From positions 1,426,001-1,490,000 of the forward strand of contig NC_004663.1 in NCBI RefSeq assembly GCF_000011065.1: 64,000 bases of DNA, given 5' to 3'. Source of the DNA: Bacteroides thetaiotaomicron VPI-5482. GTDB lineage: Bacteria > Bacteroidota > Bacteroidia > Bacteroidales > Bacteroidaceae. The notes beneath the pieces are model-generated. The model did not search any database. It had not been told where the DNA came from and saw only the letters and a list, made by a program, of their open reading frames with translations. This document shows, in pieces, positions 43,098-51,918 of the stretch. The position numbers were made by a program, and so were the translations under genes. Within the stretch, counting starts at the first letter, position 1, and each line of letters begins with the position of its first letter.

Positions 43098-44252
43098 ATG
43101 AAGATAGCCTATTACCTGCCCTCACTACAGGCACCTGGCGGAATAGAACGGATAGTTACATTCAAAGCCAATTATTTTGCAGAACATTTTGAAGGATACG
43201 ACATCACCATCATTACATCCGAACAAATGGGTAAAGCACCACACTTTCCATTATCCCCCAAAGTAAAGCATATCGACTTAGGAGTATCTTTCGACCTGCC
43301 CTACTCTCAATCCATAGTAAGTAAAGTGCTGAAGTATCCGTTCCGCTACTATCGGTTTAAACAACGACTATCGAATCTATTGAACGAACTGAAACCGGAC
43401 ATTACTATCTCAACCATGCGCCGGGAACTGAACTTTATCACTAAATTGAAAGACGGTAGCCTGAAAATCGGAGAGTTTCACGTCAGCCGCTACGCCTATG
43501 GCGCAGAAGCACTGAAACGTAAAAGCCCGATTGTCAACATGATAAAGAAAAGATGGGCAAACAGATTTGTCAAAAACCTGTCTAAACTGTCCAGAGTGAT
43601 TATACTTACAAGTGAAGGAGCTAAAGACTGGCCGGAACTGACTAATATCAGCATCATCCCTAATCCTATTTCTACTCCTGTAGAAGGAAAACAAACAGAT
43701 ATTCTGTCACATAATGCTATTGCTGTAGGGCGATATGCGCCCCAAAAAGGATTTGATATGCTAATCCCCGCCTGGAGCATTGTCGCCCAAAGACATCCGG
43801 ACTGGAAACTACATATTTATGGAGAAGGCGACCTGAAAGAGAAGTTCACCAAACTAATAGATGAACTACAACTAAATAATAATTGTCTGCTTCATCACAC
43901 TGTATCGAATATAGCCGAAAAATACTGTATGAGTTCGATATTTGTCTTATCAAGCCGATACGAAGGTTTTGGACTCGTTTTGGCAGAAGCAATGTCATGT
44001 GGTATACCCTGTGTCTCATTTGACTGTCCGCATGGTCCTTCGAATATTATAAAAGACCATGAAGACGGTCTACTAGTGGAGAAAGAAAATATCAAGGAAC
44101 TTGCAGACAAAATCTGCTATCTGATTGAGAATGAAAATGTACGCATCAAGATGGGACACAAAGCCAGGGAAAACGTAAAACGCTTTCTGCCGGAAAATGT
44201 GATGCCACAATGGAAAAACTTATTCGAATCATTAACTTATTCTTCTAAATAA
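43098..44252 (+). CDS. GT4-type glycosyltransferase
   Basis: A 384-residue GT-B enzyme with strong family features. MKIAYYLPSLQAPGGIERIVTFKANYF is the acceptor-domain start, IISIPNPIS the hinge-like part, AVGRYAPQKGFDMLIPAWSIV the donor-domain start, and SSRYEGFGLVLAEAMSCGIPCVSFDCPHGP the E-x7-E retaining motif near 295-325. Relatives include GalNAc and Glc transferases of capsule loci. The sugar here cannot be told. Confidence 0.94.
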   Translation: MKIAYYLPSLQAPGGIERIVTFKANYFAEHFEGYDITIITSEQMGKAPHFPLSPKVKHIDLGVSFDLPYSQSIVSKVLKYPFRYYRFKQRLSNLLNELKPDITISTMRRELNFITKLKDGSLKIGEFHVSRYAYGAEALKRKSPIVNMIKKRWANRFVKNLSKLSRVIILTSEGAKDWPELTNISIIPNPISTPVEGKQTDILSHNAIAVGRYAPQKGFDMLIPAWSIVAQRHPDWKLHIYGEGDLKEKFTKLIDELQLNNNCLLHHTVSNIAEKYCMSSIFVLSSRYEGFGLVLAEAMSCGIPCVSFDCPHGPSNIIKDHEDGLLVEKENIKELADKICYLIENENVRIKMGHKARENVKRFLPENVMPQWKNLFESLTYSSK

Positions 44253-44263
44253 CAGAACAACAT

Positions 44264-45115
44264 ATGGTAAAGTGGTATAAAACTTATCTGGAAGTATACG
44301 GGAAATCTTTTGATGAGATTTCTGACGATAGTATCCGCAAAGTCAAAAGACAACTCAAAGAACGTCAAAACGATTCTCCACTGGTATCGGTTGTACTCAT
44401 TGCACACAATGAGGAACGTCATCTGATAAGTTGTATCTGGTCACTCTCCGAGAATCATTGCCATTTCCCCATTGAAATAATAGCCGTTAACAACAATTCA
44501 ACGGATAAAACGGAAGAAATATTAAAATCATTGGGAGTTACCTATTATAACGAAACGAAGAAAGGTCCGGGATATGCCCGCCAATGCGGATTGGACCATG
44601 CAAAAGGAAAATATCATATTTGTATTGATGCAGATACTTTATATCCACCGCATTACATTGAAACGCATGTAAAATATCTAATGAATCCGAAGGTTGCATG
44701 TACATTCAGTTTATGGAGTTTTATGGTTGACGAAAGACATTCCCGATTCGGACTATGGTGCTACGAAGGCCTGCGCGATATATACCTCCGCTTACAAGCC
44801 ATCCAGCGTCCTGAACTCTGTGTGCGAGGTATGGCTTTCAGTTTTAATACGGAAATAGGACGTCGGTTTGGATTTCGTACAGATATTATCCGCGGAGAAG
44901 ACGGTTCGTTAGCATTAGCTATGAAACCGTATGGAAAAATCGTATTTATTACAAGTCGCAAAGCACGAGTGCTTACAAGTAATGGAACCCTAAATTCTGA
45001 AGGATCACTGATTGATAATATATGGATACGGGTAATCAAAGCACTGAAAGAAATCACCGGACTCTTTATCAAAAAGACGGCATACAAAGATAAAGACTCT
45101 AATCTCATCAAATAA
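44264..45115 (+). CDS. GT2 family glycosyltransferase
   Basis: A 283-residue GT-A enzyme. SVVLIAHNEERHLISCIWSLSENH is the nucleotide-binding start near 42-65, EIIAVNNNSTDKT follows, and ICIDADTLYPPHYI carries the DxD motif. The later IIRGEDGSLALAMKPYGKIVF includes the putative catalytic acid/base region (GEDG). It starts 11 bp after the GT4 gene and is 18 bp before the lipoprotein gene, in the same transcript direction. Confidence 0.92.
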   Translation: MVKWYKTYLEVYGKSFDEISDDSIRKVKRQLKERQNDSPLVSVVLIAHNEERHLISCIWSLSENHCHFPIEIIAVNNNSTDKTEEILKSLGVTYYNETKKGPGYARQCGLDHAKGKYHICIDADTLYPPHYIETHVKYLMNPKVACTFSLWSFMVDERHSRFGLWCYEGLRDIYLRLQAIQRPELCVRGMAFSFNTEIGRRFGFRTDIIRGEDGSLALAMKPYGKIVFITSRKARVLTSNGTLNSEGSLIDNIWIRVIKALKEITGLFIKKTAYKDKDSNLIK

Positions 45116-45133
45116 GGTCTCATCAAAATCATT

Positions 45134-46642
45134 ATGGATATGGCAAAATATATAGTAAATATCATCTTAGTAACAGCTTGTCTTTTCACCTATACTTCCT
45201 GTATAAGAAAAATGAATCTATACGATGAGAATAGAAATACAGGACAAGACAATAACGAAAAAGATACAGATTCTACTCCCGTCTATATGTATCCTTTCGA
45301 CAAAGAAACAGCAAACGTTACAGCAGAAATCATTATCCACACAAAAAAAGAAATACAGACCAAAGATATTAATGTCGAAATCCCTCATTTAAAATACAAT
45401 AAGACATGGATGTTGATGCTAACACAAGACGACTGCATGCAGGCTGCTTTTTGCCGTACGTGGGCTGCAATAAACGGTAAACCGATCTCAAGTTCAATAC
45501 CTTATCCTACTCCAACTCCCACTGATCAGAATATGAAACATCAATTATATTTTGACATCAAACATTTGCAAAAAGGGGATCTTCCCCCTACTATTATTTC
45601 CGCCAACCAATCTTTGGGATGTACAGACGGAGCAGGAAATGAAGTTCGGTTTGCTATTACTACCACTCTTGCCCCTGAAGAAAAATGGATGGATGCTGAA
45701 ACAAACGTACTGCCGGGGTTTACTGCAAACTATTATCGTTTTTATATGAAATCCGGACTTATATGGGATAACATACGAGAGATGTTGAACTATGGAACAG
45801 GCATTGCCCTCCATGATGTAATGACAAAAGATGCTAATGATCCAATACAAATATTGGAACATTTTGATATTGCCCAAAACATTATTGTAGAGAAACTCAC
45901 AGGAAGGGGATGTAAATTTCTTGCTGAACCCAATGGAAATAAAACATACGTAACTGCTGCTCTTCAATGTCCGGAAATTCAAACGATGACCGCACAAGCA
46001 GGAGCAATTACCCTATATCCGTATCAAGTGTCTGAAACTTTACAAAAATCTCTGATAGAACGGGAGTTTAACGATTCACCAGCATATTTTAAACAACAGA
46101 TTACTGACCTGCTAAAATTACCCAAAGAAGAACGTAAAGCAATCTGCATAGGTGTTCATGGTACGGACAACAATTGGATCGACTTTTTATTATGGTTAAA
46201 TAGTAATTATGGTAAAGATGGGGATGATTCGTTATGGTTTCCAAGCCAGGAAGAATATTATGAATATAACTATTATCGTTTAAACAGCCATATTAGTATA
46301 GCACAAATAGACGCAAGTTCTTTCAAATTAACAGTAAATTTACCGGGAGAAAAGTTCTTCTACTATCCTTCTACCACTATCAATTTGCCGGGAATTAGCA
46401 TGTATGACATTGTTTCTATCGAAGGAAATGATGCATTGACCGGACTATCTTATGCTGACTACAAAGACGGTATCATGCTCAATATCGACTGTCGGAAATA
46501 CCTGTTTGAACACGCCGAGAATTTCGTAAAACGATATGAGGCCAATCCTTCCGATGCTTCCAACAAAGCAGACGCCCTCTACTTTGTAAACATACTGAAA
46601 GAATCGGCTAAAAAAGAGGCACTAAAAAAACGACTTCAATAA
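45134..46642 (+). CDS. Secreted lipoprotein of unknown function, possible polysaccharide-deacetylase relative
   Basis: A 502-residue protein with a lipoprotein signal (Cys23 in TYTSC). A stretch of Asn, Asp and Thr follows, then WMLMLTQDDC (Asp99-Asp100), which recalls the TFDDG metal-binding motif of NodB-type polysaccharide deacetylases. His227 in GIALHDV could be a second ligand, and ICIGVHGTDNNW adds a later His. I cannot confirm the fold, and the family was not recognised. Its place in a polysaccharide locus would fit a secreted enzyme that modifies or cuts the glycan in the periplasm or on the surface. Confidence 0.75.
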   Translation: MDMAKYIVNIILVTACLFTYTSCIRKMNLYDENRNTGQDNNEKDTDSTPVYMYPFDKETANVTAEIIIHTKKEIQTKDINVEIPHLKYNKTWMLMLTQDDCMQAAFCRTWAAINGKPISSSIPYPTPTPTDQNMKHQLYFDIKHLQKGDLPPTIISANQSLGCTDGAGNEVRFAITTTLAPEEKWMDAETNVLPGFTANYYRFYMKSGLIWDNIREMLNYGTGIALHDVMTKDANDPIQILEHFDIAQNIIVEKLTGRGCKFLAEPNGNKTYVTAALQCPEIQTMTAQAGAITLYPYQVSETLQKSLIEREFNDSPAYFKQQITDLLKLPKEERKAICIGVHGTDNNWIDFLLWLNSNYGKDGDDSLWFPSQEEYYEYNYYRLNSHISIAQIDASSFKLTVNLPGEKFFYYPSTTINLPGISMYDIVSIEGNDALTGLSYADYKDGIMLNIDCRKYLFEHAENFVKRYEANPSDASNKADALYFVNILKESAKKEALKKRLQ

Positions 46643-46679
46643 GTAAATCAACAAACATCTATTAAACGAGAATATAGCT

Positions 46680-49600
46680 ATGAACGAAACCCTCATCCTC
46701 GAAATCATCTTCTGGTCCGCCCTGTTCATGGTGTTCTACACCTATCTGGGCTACGGTATCGTCCTCTACGCCCTCGTCAAGCTGAAAGAGCTTTTCGTGA
46801 AACCCGTGAAACGGGTGCTGCCACCGGACAGTGACCTGCCGGAAGTAACCCTCTTCATCACCGCCTTCAACGAAGAAGACGTGGTGGACGAAAAGATGGA
46901 GAACAGCCTCGCCCTGGACTACCCTGCGGACAAACTCCGCATCGTCTGGGTGACGGACGGAAGCGATGACGGCACAAACGACCGTCTCCAAACTCGCTGG
47001 AACGGAAAAGCAACCGTCTACTTCCAGCCGAAACGGCAGGGAAAGACAGCCGCCATGACACGAGGAATGACACTCGTCCGGACCCCGCTTGTCGTCTTTA
47101 CGGACGCCAACACGATGGTCAACAGCGAGGCAATCCATGAAATCGTACTGGCTTTTCAAAACCCGAAAGTAGGCTGCGTGGCAGGAGAAAAACGCATAGC
47201 CGTACAGACGAAAGACGGAGCAGCCGCCGGAGGCGAAGGCATCTACTGGAAATACGAATCGACACTGAAAGCGCTCGACTCCCGCCTCTACTCGGCTGTA
47301 GGCGCTGCCGGAGAACTGTTTGCCGTCCGCCGCGAACTCTTCGAACCGATGGAACCGGATACGTTGCTCGACGACTTCATCCTCTCTCTCCGCATCGCCA
47401 TGAAAGGATACACCATCGCCTACTGCACCAATGCCTACGCCATCGAAAGCGGATCGGCAGATATGGGTGAAGAGGAAAAACGAAAAGTGCGCATCGCTGC
47501 CGGAGGGTTACAGTCGATCTGGCGTCTGCGCCCGTTGCTGAATCCTTTCCATTACGGAATCCTGAGTTTTCAGTACACGTCGCACCGGGTATTGCGCTGG
47601 TCTGTCACTCCATTCCTGCTGTTTGCGCTGTTGCCACTGAATATAGTCGTTTTGCTATTGGGCGAATCTCCCCTGTTTTATGGCACCCTGCTGGGGTTAC
47701 AGATTCTTTTCTACGGAATGGGATACTGGGGATATTACCTCTCTACCAGACAAATAAAGAATAAAGTACTGTTTATTCCCTATTATTTCTTATTCATGAA
47801 CGTGAATGTGCTCAAAGGAATCGGCTATCTGAAAAGAAAAAAGGAAGCGGCGCCTGGGAAAAAGCAAAACGTGCCGAAAAATAAGAACAGAGAATCAAAT
47901 ATTTTGCTATCTTTGCATGAAACAGAATCTTATAAATCTAATCGGACAAGCATGAACAGAACATTACATGAGGCAGATAATGCGCAAAGAATACTGAAGT
48001 TGACCGCCGACACCATGCTATTAGTCGATAGAAATGGCATTTGCATTGATATTGATATTCATAGCAATTTATGGTTTTTACAAGAAGAGAGGCTTTTAGG
48101 AAAAAATATATTCGAACGTATGCCCGAGCATACCCGTGAGAAGGTTTACAGCACCTTCCAGACCGTGCTTCGGGAACAGCGAAGCATCAGCAAGAACTAC
48201 AAGCTGGAACTGGAGGATAATACCTATTATTTCAAGTGTATCATGTATCCTTACGATGACATGGTGCTCTGCCAATATCGGGACATCACCCAGCGAAGCA
48301 ACGTGAAACGCCAGCTGGAACAGGTAAACCGAAATCTGAGGGAGATACAGAAAGTGGCTCAGATCGGACAGTGGATGTACAACACCCGCGACAATGTCTT
48401 CCATTACATGGGCTACACCGGAGTATTGTGCGAGGAATCTTCCAGAAGTATCTCTCTGGAGAAATATCAGGAATTTATCGTCGAAGAAGACCGCCTGAGC
48501 TTCACCAGCTGGTGCCGGAAGAATGAGGAAGGACTCAACGAAGAAAGTATCAGCTATCGGGTCCGTGTCGCCGGAGAGATTTACTATATGCGCCTTCAGG
48601 CTTATCTGCGAGACGAACTACCGAACGGCAGCTGCAACATCGAAGGTTACATCCAGAACATCACCGACATACAGCGTCGCAGAAACGACATCAACACGCT
48701 GACGCACGCCATCAACAACGCAAAGGAGAGCATCTTCGCCGCCAAAGAGGACGGTACGCTGATCTTCGCCAACCGCCAGTTCCTCCACAACCACGGCATC
48801 CCGGAAAGTGAGGAGATCGGCAAACTGAAAATCTATGAAATCGCCGGCGATATGAACACGCAGGAAGACTGGCATGAACGCTGCAAGGATATCCTGCACG
48901 GAGGAAGCAGAAGTTTCGTCGCCCATCATCCTTCGAAGGTCAGCAAGAATATATTGGCTTACGAGGGAATCATGTACAACGTCACCAATGACTCCGGTGA
49001 AGAAAGTTACTGGTCATTCTCCCACGACATATCCGAGCGACTGCACTACGAAGCGCAAATCAAACGACTCAACCTGATCATGGATACTACCATCGACAAC
49101 CTCCCCGCCGGAATTGTCGTCAAGGAGATCAACAACGATTTCCGATATATCTACCGCAACCGGGAATCGTACAACCGGAATCTGTGCATCGGCGAATCTA
49201 TCGGCAAGAATGACTTCGACTACTATCCCCCCGAAGTGGCAGAAAAGAAAAGGGAGGAAGATACACTAGTTGCCACCACCGGACGGGGACTGCACTGGAC
49301 AACCGAAGGGAAAGACAAAAACGGAAACGAGATCATCCTCGACAAACGGAAAATACGGGTGGACGGAGACGAACTTTCCTCCCCCATCATCGTCAGCATC
49401 GAATGGGACATCACGGAGCTGGAAAAAATCAAACGGGAACTTCAGACATCCAAAGAGAAAGCCGAAATGTCGGACAAACTGAAGTCTGCTTTCCTCGCCA
49501 ACATGAGTCATGAAATACGCACACCTCTGAATGCCATCGTCGGCTTCTCACATCTGATAGCCGAAAGTGAAAATAAGGAAGAACGTAAAACATTTTATGA

Positions 49601-50690
49601 GATCGTCGAAGCCAACAACGAACGTCTGCTGCAACTGATCAACGAAATTCTTGATCTTTCGAAGATCGAATCGGGCATTATCGAGTTCACCAGCGCACCG
49701 ATAAATATCAACAGTCTGTGTAAAGAAGTACATGACGCTCACGTATTTCGCACGCCGCAAGGGGTACAACTGATCTACGAGCCATCCGAAAACGGACTGG
49801 TGATAGAGACTGACAAGAACCGGGTGTTCCAGGTGTTCTCGAATCTGATAGGTAACGCATTCAAATTCACGAAAGCAGGCAGCATTAGTTACGGATATAA
49901 ACTGGTAGGTAATCAGATCGTTTTCCACGTGACTGATACCGGTACGGGCATCGAACCGGAGAAGATAGGACGTGTGTTCGAACGTTTCGCCAAGTTGAAC
50001 AACTATGCGCAGGGGACGGGGCTCGGACTGTCTATCTGTAAAACAATTGTCGAACGGCTGGGAGGTGAAATCTCCGTTTCTTCGGTGGTAGGTCAAGGGA
50101 CGACTTTCACGTTCACCCTGCCTTACGAGTCGGAACAATCGACCGAAAATACGAAGGAGGAAAAACGGCAGGAAGGGAATGCAAATGAAAATCCGACCGG
50201 CACGGGTTCGATGAAGATTGACCCGGCTTCTACGGAGACGCCAGCAGAAACGTCTGTCAAGGAGGATTCCGAAAAGACTTCCGGAAGTACGGACGATGAT
50301 AGTTCCGGTAGTATTTCCGCCAATGCCTCTCCAAGCCAGCGGACTATTCTGATAGCGGAAGATGAGGACAGTAACTTCGACTTGCTGAAGGCTATTCTTG
50401 GAAGAAAGTACAGGCTTATACGTGCACGGGACGGTATGGAGGCCGTTACCTCATACGATGAAGCGAAGCCTGACCTTATTCTGATGGATATCAAAATGCC
50501 TAATCTCGACGGTCTGGAGGCTACGAAGATCATTCGTGAGCTTTCTCATACTGTGCCCATTATCGCACAAAGTGCTTATGCTTATCAACAGGATCAGATA
50601 GCTGCAATGGATGCCGGATGCAGCGACTTCATCGCCAAGCCGATCTCTCAAGCGAAGCTCAAGGATATGATTAATAAATGGTTACCATAA
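46680..50690 (+). CDS. Fused membrane GT2 glycosyltransferase and hybrid sensor histidine kinase
   Basis: One continuous 1336-residue frame. Residues about 1-395 form a membrane GT2 enzyme: a first helix, VTLFITAFNEEDVVDEKM, VWVTDGSDDGTND, VVFTDANTM, LLDDFILSLRIAMKGY and several C-terminal helices. A Lys/Asn-rich linker (about 390-430) follows. Then come several PAS-like segments (about 430-905), a HisKA domain with His944 (SHEIRTP), a HATPase (NLIGNAFKFT, GTGLGLSI), a Ser/Thr/Glu-rich linker, and a receiver with Asp1270 (LMDIKMPNLDG). A -7 box at 47908 and an in-frame ATG at 47952 (residue 425) could also give a separate kinase. Confidence 0.85.
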   Translation: MNETLILEIIFWSALFMVFYTYLGYGIVLYALVKLKELFVKPVKRVLPPDSDLPEVTLFITAFNEEDVVDEKMENSLALDYPADKLRIVWVTDGSDDGTNDRLQTRWNGKATVYFQPKRQGKTAAMTRGMTLVRTPLVVFTDANTMVNSEAIHEIVLAFQNPKVGCVAGEKRIAVQTKDGAAAGGEGIYWKYESTLKALDSRLYSAVGAAGELFAVRRELFEPMEPDTLLDDFILSLRIAMKGYTIAYCTNAYAIESGSADMGEEEKRKVRIAAGGLQSIWRLRPLLNPFHYGILSFQYTSHRVLRWSVTPFLLFALLPLNIVVLLLGESPLFYGTLLGLQILFYGMGYWGYYLSTRQIKNKVLFIPYYFLFMNVNVLKGIGYLKRKKEAAPGKKQNVPKNKNRESNILLSLHETESYKSNRTSMNRTLHEADNAQRILKLTADTMLLVDRNGICIDIDIHSNLWFLQEERLLGKNIFERMPEHTREKVYSTFQTVLREQRSISKNYKLELEDNTYYFKCIMYPYDDMVLCQYRDITQRSNVKRQLEQVNRNLREIQKVAQIGQWMYNTRDNVFHYMGYTGVLCEESSRSISLEKYQEFIVEEDRLSFTSWCRKNEEGLNEESISYRVRVAGEIYYMRLQAYLRDELPNGSCNIEGYIQNITDIQRRRNDINTLTHAINNAKESIFAAKEDGTLIFANRQFLHNHGIPESEEIGKLKIYEIAGDMNTQEDWHERCKDILHGGSRSFVAHHPSKVSKNILAYEGIMYNVTNDSGEESYWSFSHDISERLHYEAQIKRLNLIMDTTIDNLPAGIVVKEINNDFRYIYRNRESYNRNLCIGESIGKNDFDYYPPEVAEKKREEDTLVATTGRGLHWTTEGKDKNGNEIILDKRKIRVDGDELSSPIIVSIEWDITELEKIKRELQTSKEKAEMSDKLKSAFLANMSHEIRTPLNAIVGFSHLIAESENKEERKTFYEIVEANNERLLQLINEILDLSKIESGIIEFTSAPININSLCKEVHDAHVFRTPQGVQLIYEPSENGLVIETDKNRVFQVFSNLIGNAFKFTKAGSISYGYKLVGNQIVFHVTDTGTGIEPEKIGRVFERFAKLNNYAQGTGLGLSICKTIVERLGGEISVSSVVGQGTTFTFTLPYESEQSTENTKEEKRQEGNANENPTGTGSMKIDPASTETPAETSVKEDSEKTSGSTDDDSSGSISANASPSQRTILIAEDEDSNFDLLKAILGRKYRLIRARDGMEAVTSYDEAKPDLILMDIKMPNLDGLEATKIIRELSHTVPIIAQSAYAYQQDQIAAMDAGCSDFIAKPISQAKLKDMINKWLP
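47908..47915 (+). promoter_or_regulatory. -7 box inside the GT2-kinase junction
   Basis: TATCTTTG, an exact TAnnTTTG match, lies in the linker-coding region 37 nt before the in-frame ATG at 47952. No TTTG at -33. A 12-codon frame from ATG 47917 ends in a TGA that overlaps the ATG at 47952. Confidence 0.45.
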
Positions 50691-50691
50691 A

Positions 50692-51804
50692 ATGAAAGCC
50701 TTATATAGATTACTTTACTACCTGTCTATCCTGCTGACGAGCATTCTGGCAGGTTTCACATTAGCCGGAGCCTTCGCCGGAGATGCTTCGCCGGGCGGCT
50801 TTAAGCTGATGCCCTTTATCGGATTGGTTCTGCCGATGCTTTTGCTGGCTAATGTCGTCTCTGCCATCTATTGGACGGTTCGCTGGCGATGCTGGGTTTT
50901 CATTCCTTTAATCGCCATACTGGGAAATTTGGGGTATCTGACCCGTGTCCTCCAGTCCCCGCTTTTCGATTCGGCTTCCCAACCGAATACTGAATCTCTG
51001 AAGAAAAACGAAAGGGCCACCGAATCAGCACTGACTATTGCCACCTATAACGTTAACAGCTTTAATCACGAGCACACAGGTTTCTCATGCAAGGAAATCG
51101 CTGCTTACATGAAGGAGCTCGGTGTAGATATCTTCTGTTTTCAAGAGTTTGGGATCAATCATGAATTTGGTACTGACAGTCTTCGCACCGTTCTTTCCGA
51201 ATGGCCGTATTACTATGTACCTTCTTCTCCTGCCGGAGAGAGTCTTTTGCAACTGGCTGTGTTCAGCCGTTATCCTATCAAGGAGAAGCAGCTCGTCACC
51301 TACCCAAATTCCAACAACTGCAGCCTGTGGTGTGATATCGACATTAACGGCCAAACAATCCGTCTGTTCAACAATCATCTGCAGACTACGGAAGTCAGCC
51401 GCAACAAGCGCAAACTGGAAAAAGAACTTCGTGCAGACGATACCGACCGTGCGGAACGTGCCGCTCTCACCCTTGCCGATGGTCTGCATGAGAACTTCAA
51501 GAAACGTGCCGCACAAGCTGAACATATCAATCAATTGATTTCCGATTCTCCCTATCCCACCCTGGTATGCGGTGACTTCAACTCTCTCCCTTCTTCATAT
51601 GTATATCAAACTGTAAAAGGAGAAAAGATGAATGATGGCTTTCAGACCTGCGGACATGGGTATATGTACACTTTCCGATATTTCAAGCATCTGCTGAGAA
51701 TCGACTATATCCTCCATTCGTCTGAGTTTCAAGGGGTAGATTACTTCTCTCCGGATTTGGAGTATAGTGATCATAATCCGGTGGTGATGAGAATGAGGTT
51801 ATAA
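50692..51804 (+). CDS. Membrane-anchored endonuclease/exonuclease/phosphatase family protein
   Basis: A 370-residue protein with three N-terminal membrane helices (about 5-85), then an EEP domain. Family motifs are ATYNVNSFN, DIFCFQEFGI (metal-binding Glu), LVCGDFNSLPSS and the C-terminal YSDHNPVVM (catalytic Asp-His). The topology puts the domain on the periplasmic or cytosolic face, undecided. Members include nucleases and sphingomyelinase-like phosphodiesterases, so the substrate is open. It starts 2 bp after the GT2-kinase stop, so the two are very probably cotranscribed. Confidence 0.9.
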   Translation: MKALYRLLYYLSILLTSILAGFTLAGAFAGDASPGGFKLMPFIGLVLPMLLLANVVSAIYWTVRWRCWVFIPLIAILGNLGYLTRVLQSPLFDSASQPNTESLKKNERATESALTIATYNVNSFNHEHTGFSCKEIAAYMKELGVDIFCFQEFGINHEFGTDSLRTVLSEWPYYYVPSSPAGESLLQLAVFSRYPIKEKQLVTYPNSNNCSLWCDIDINGQTIRLFNNHLQTTEVSRNKRKLEKELRADDTDRAERAALTLADGLHENFKKRAAQAEHINQLISDSPYPTLVCGDFNSLPSSYVYQTVKGEKMNDGFQTCGHGYMYTFRYFKHLLRIDYILHSSEFQGVDYFSPDLEYSDHNPVVMRMRL

Positions 51805-51843
51805 ACCTTACGCTGTATATCACTATATAGAAAGGCTACAAAA

Positions 51844-51876
51844 AAGCCAGTTAACTCATTATGAATTAACTGGCTT
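51844..51876 (-). terminator. Terminator of the TonB-dependent receptor gene
   Basis: An 11-bp stem AAGCCAGTTAA (51844-51854) with its complement at 51866-51876, followed on the minus strand by TTTTTTG. It lies between convergent genes, and the plus strand lacks a U-run. Confidence 0.7.
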
Positions 51877-51918
51877 CCCATTAAAATAAAATCCTTCTTT
51901 TTAATTTTAAAACTTGTA

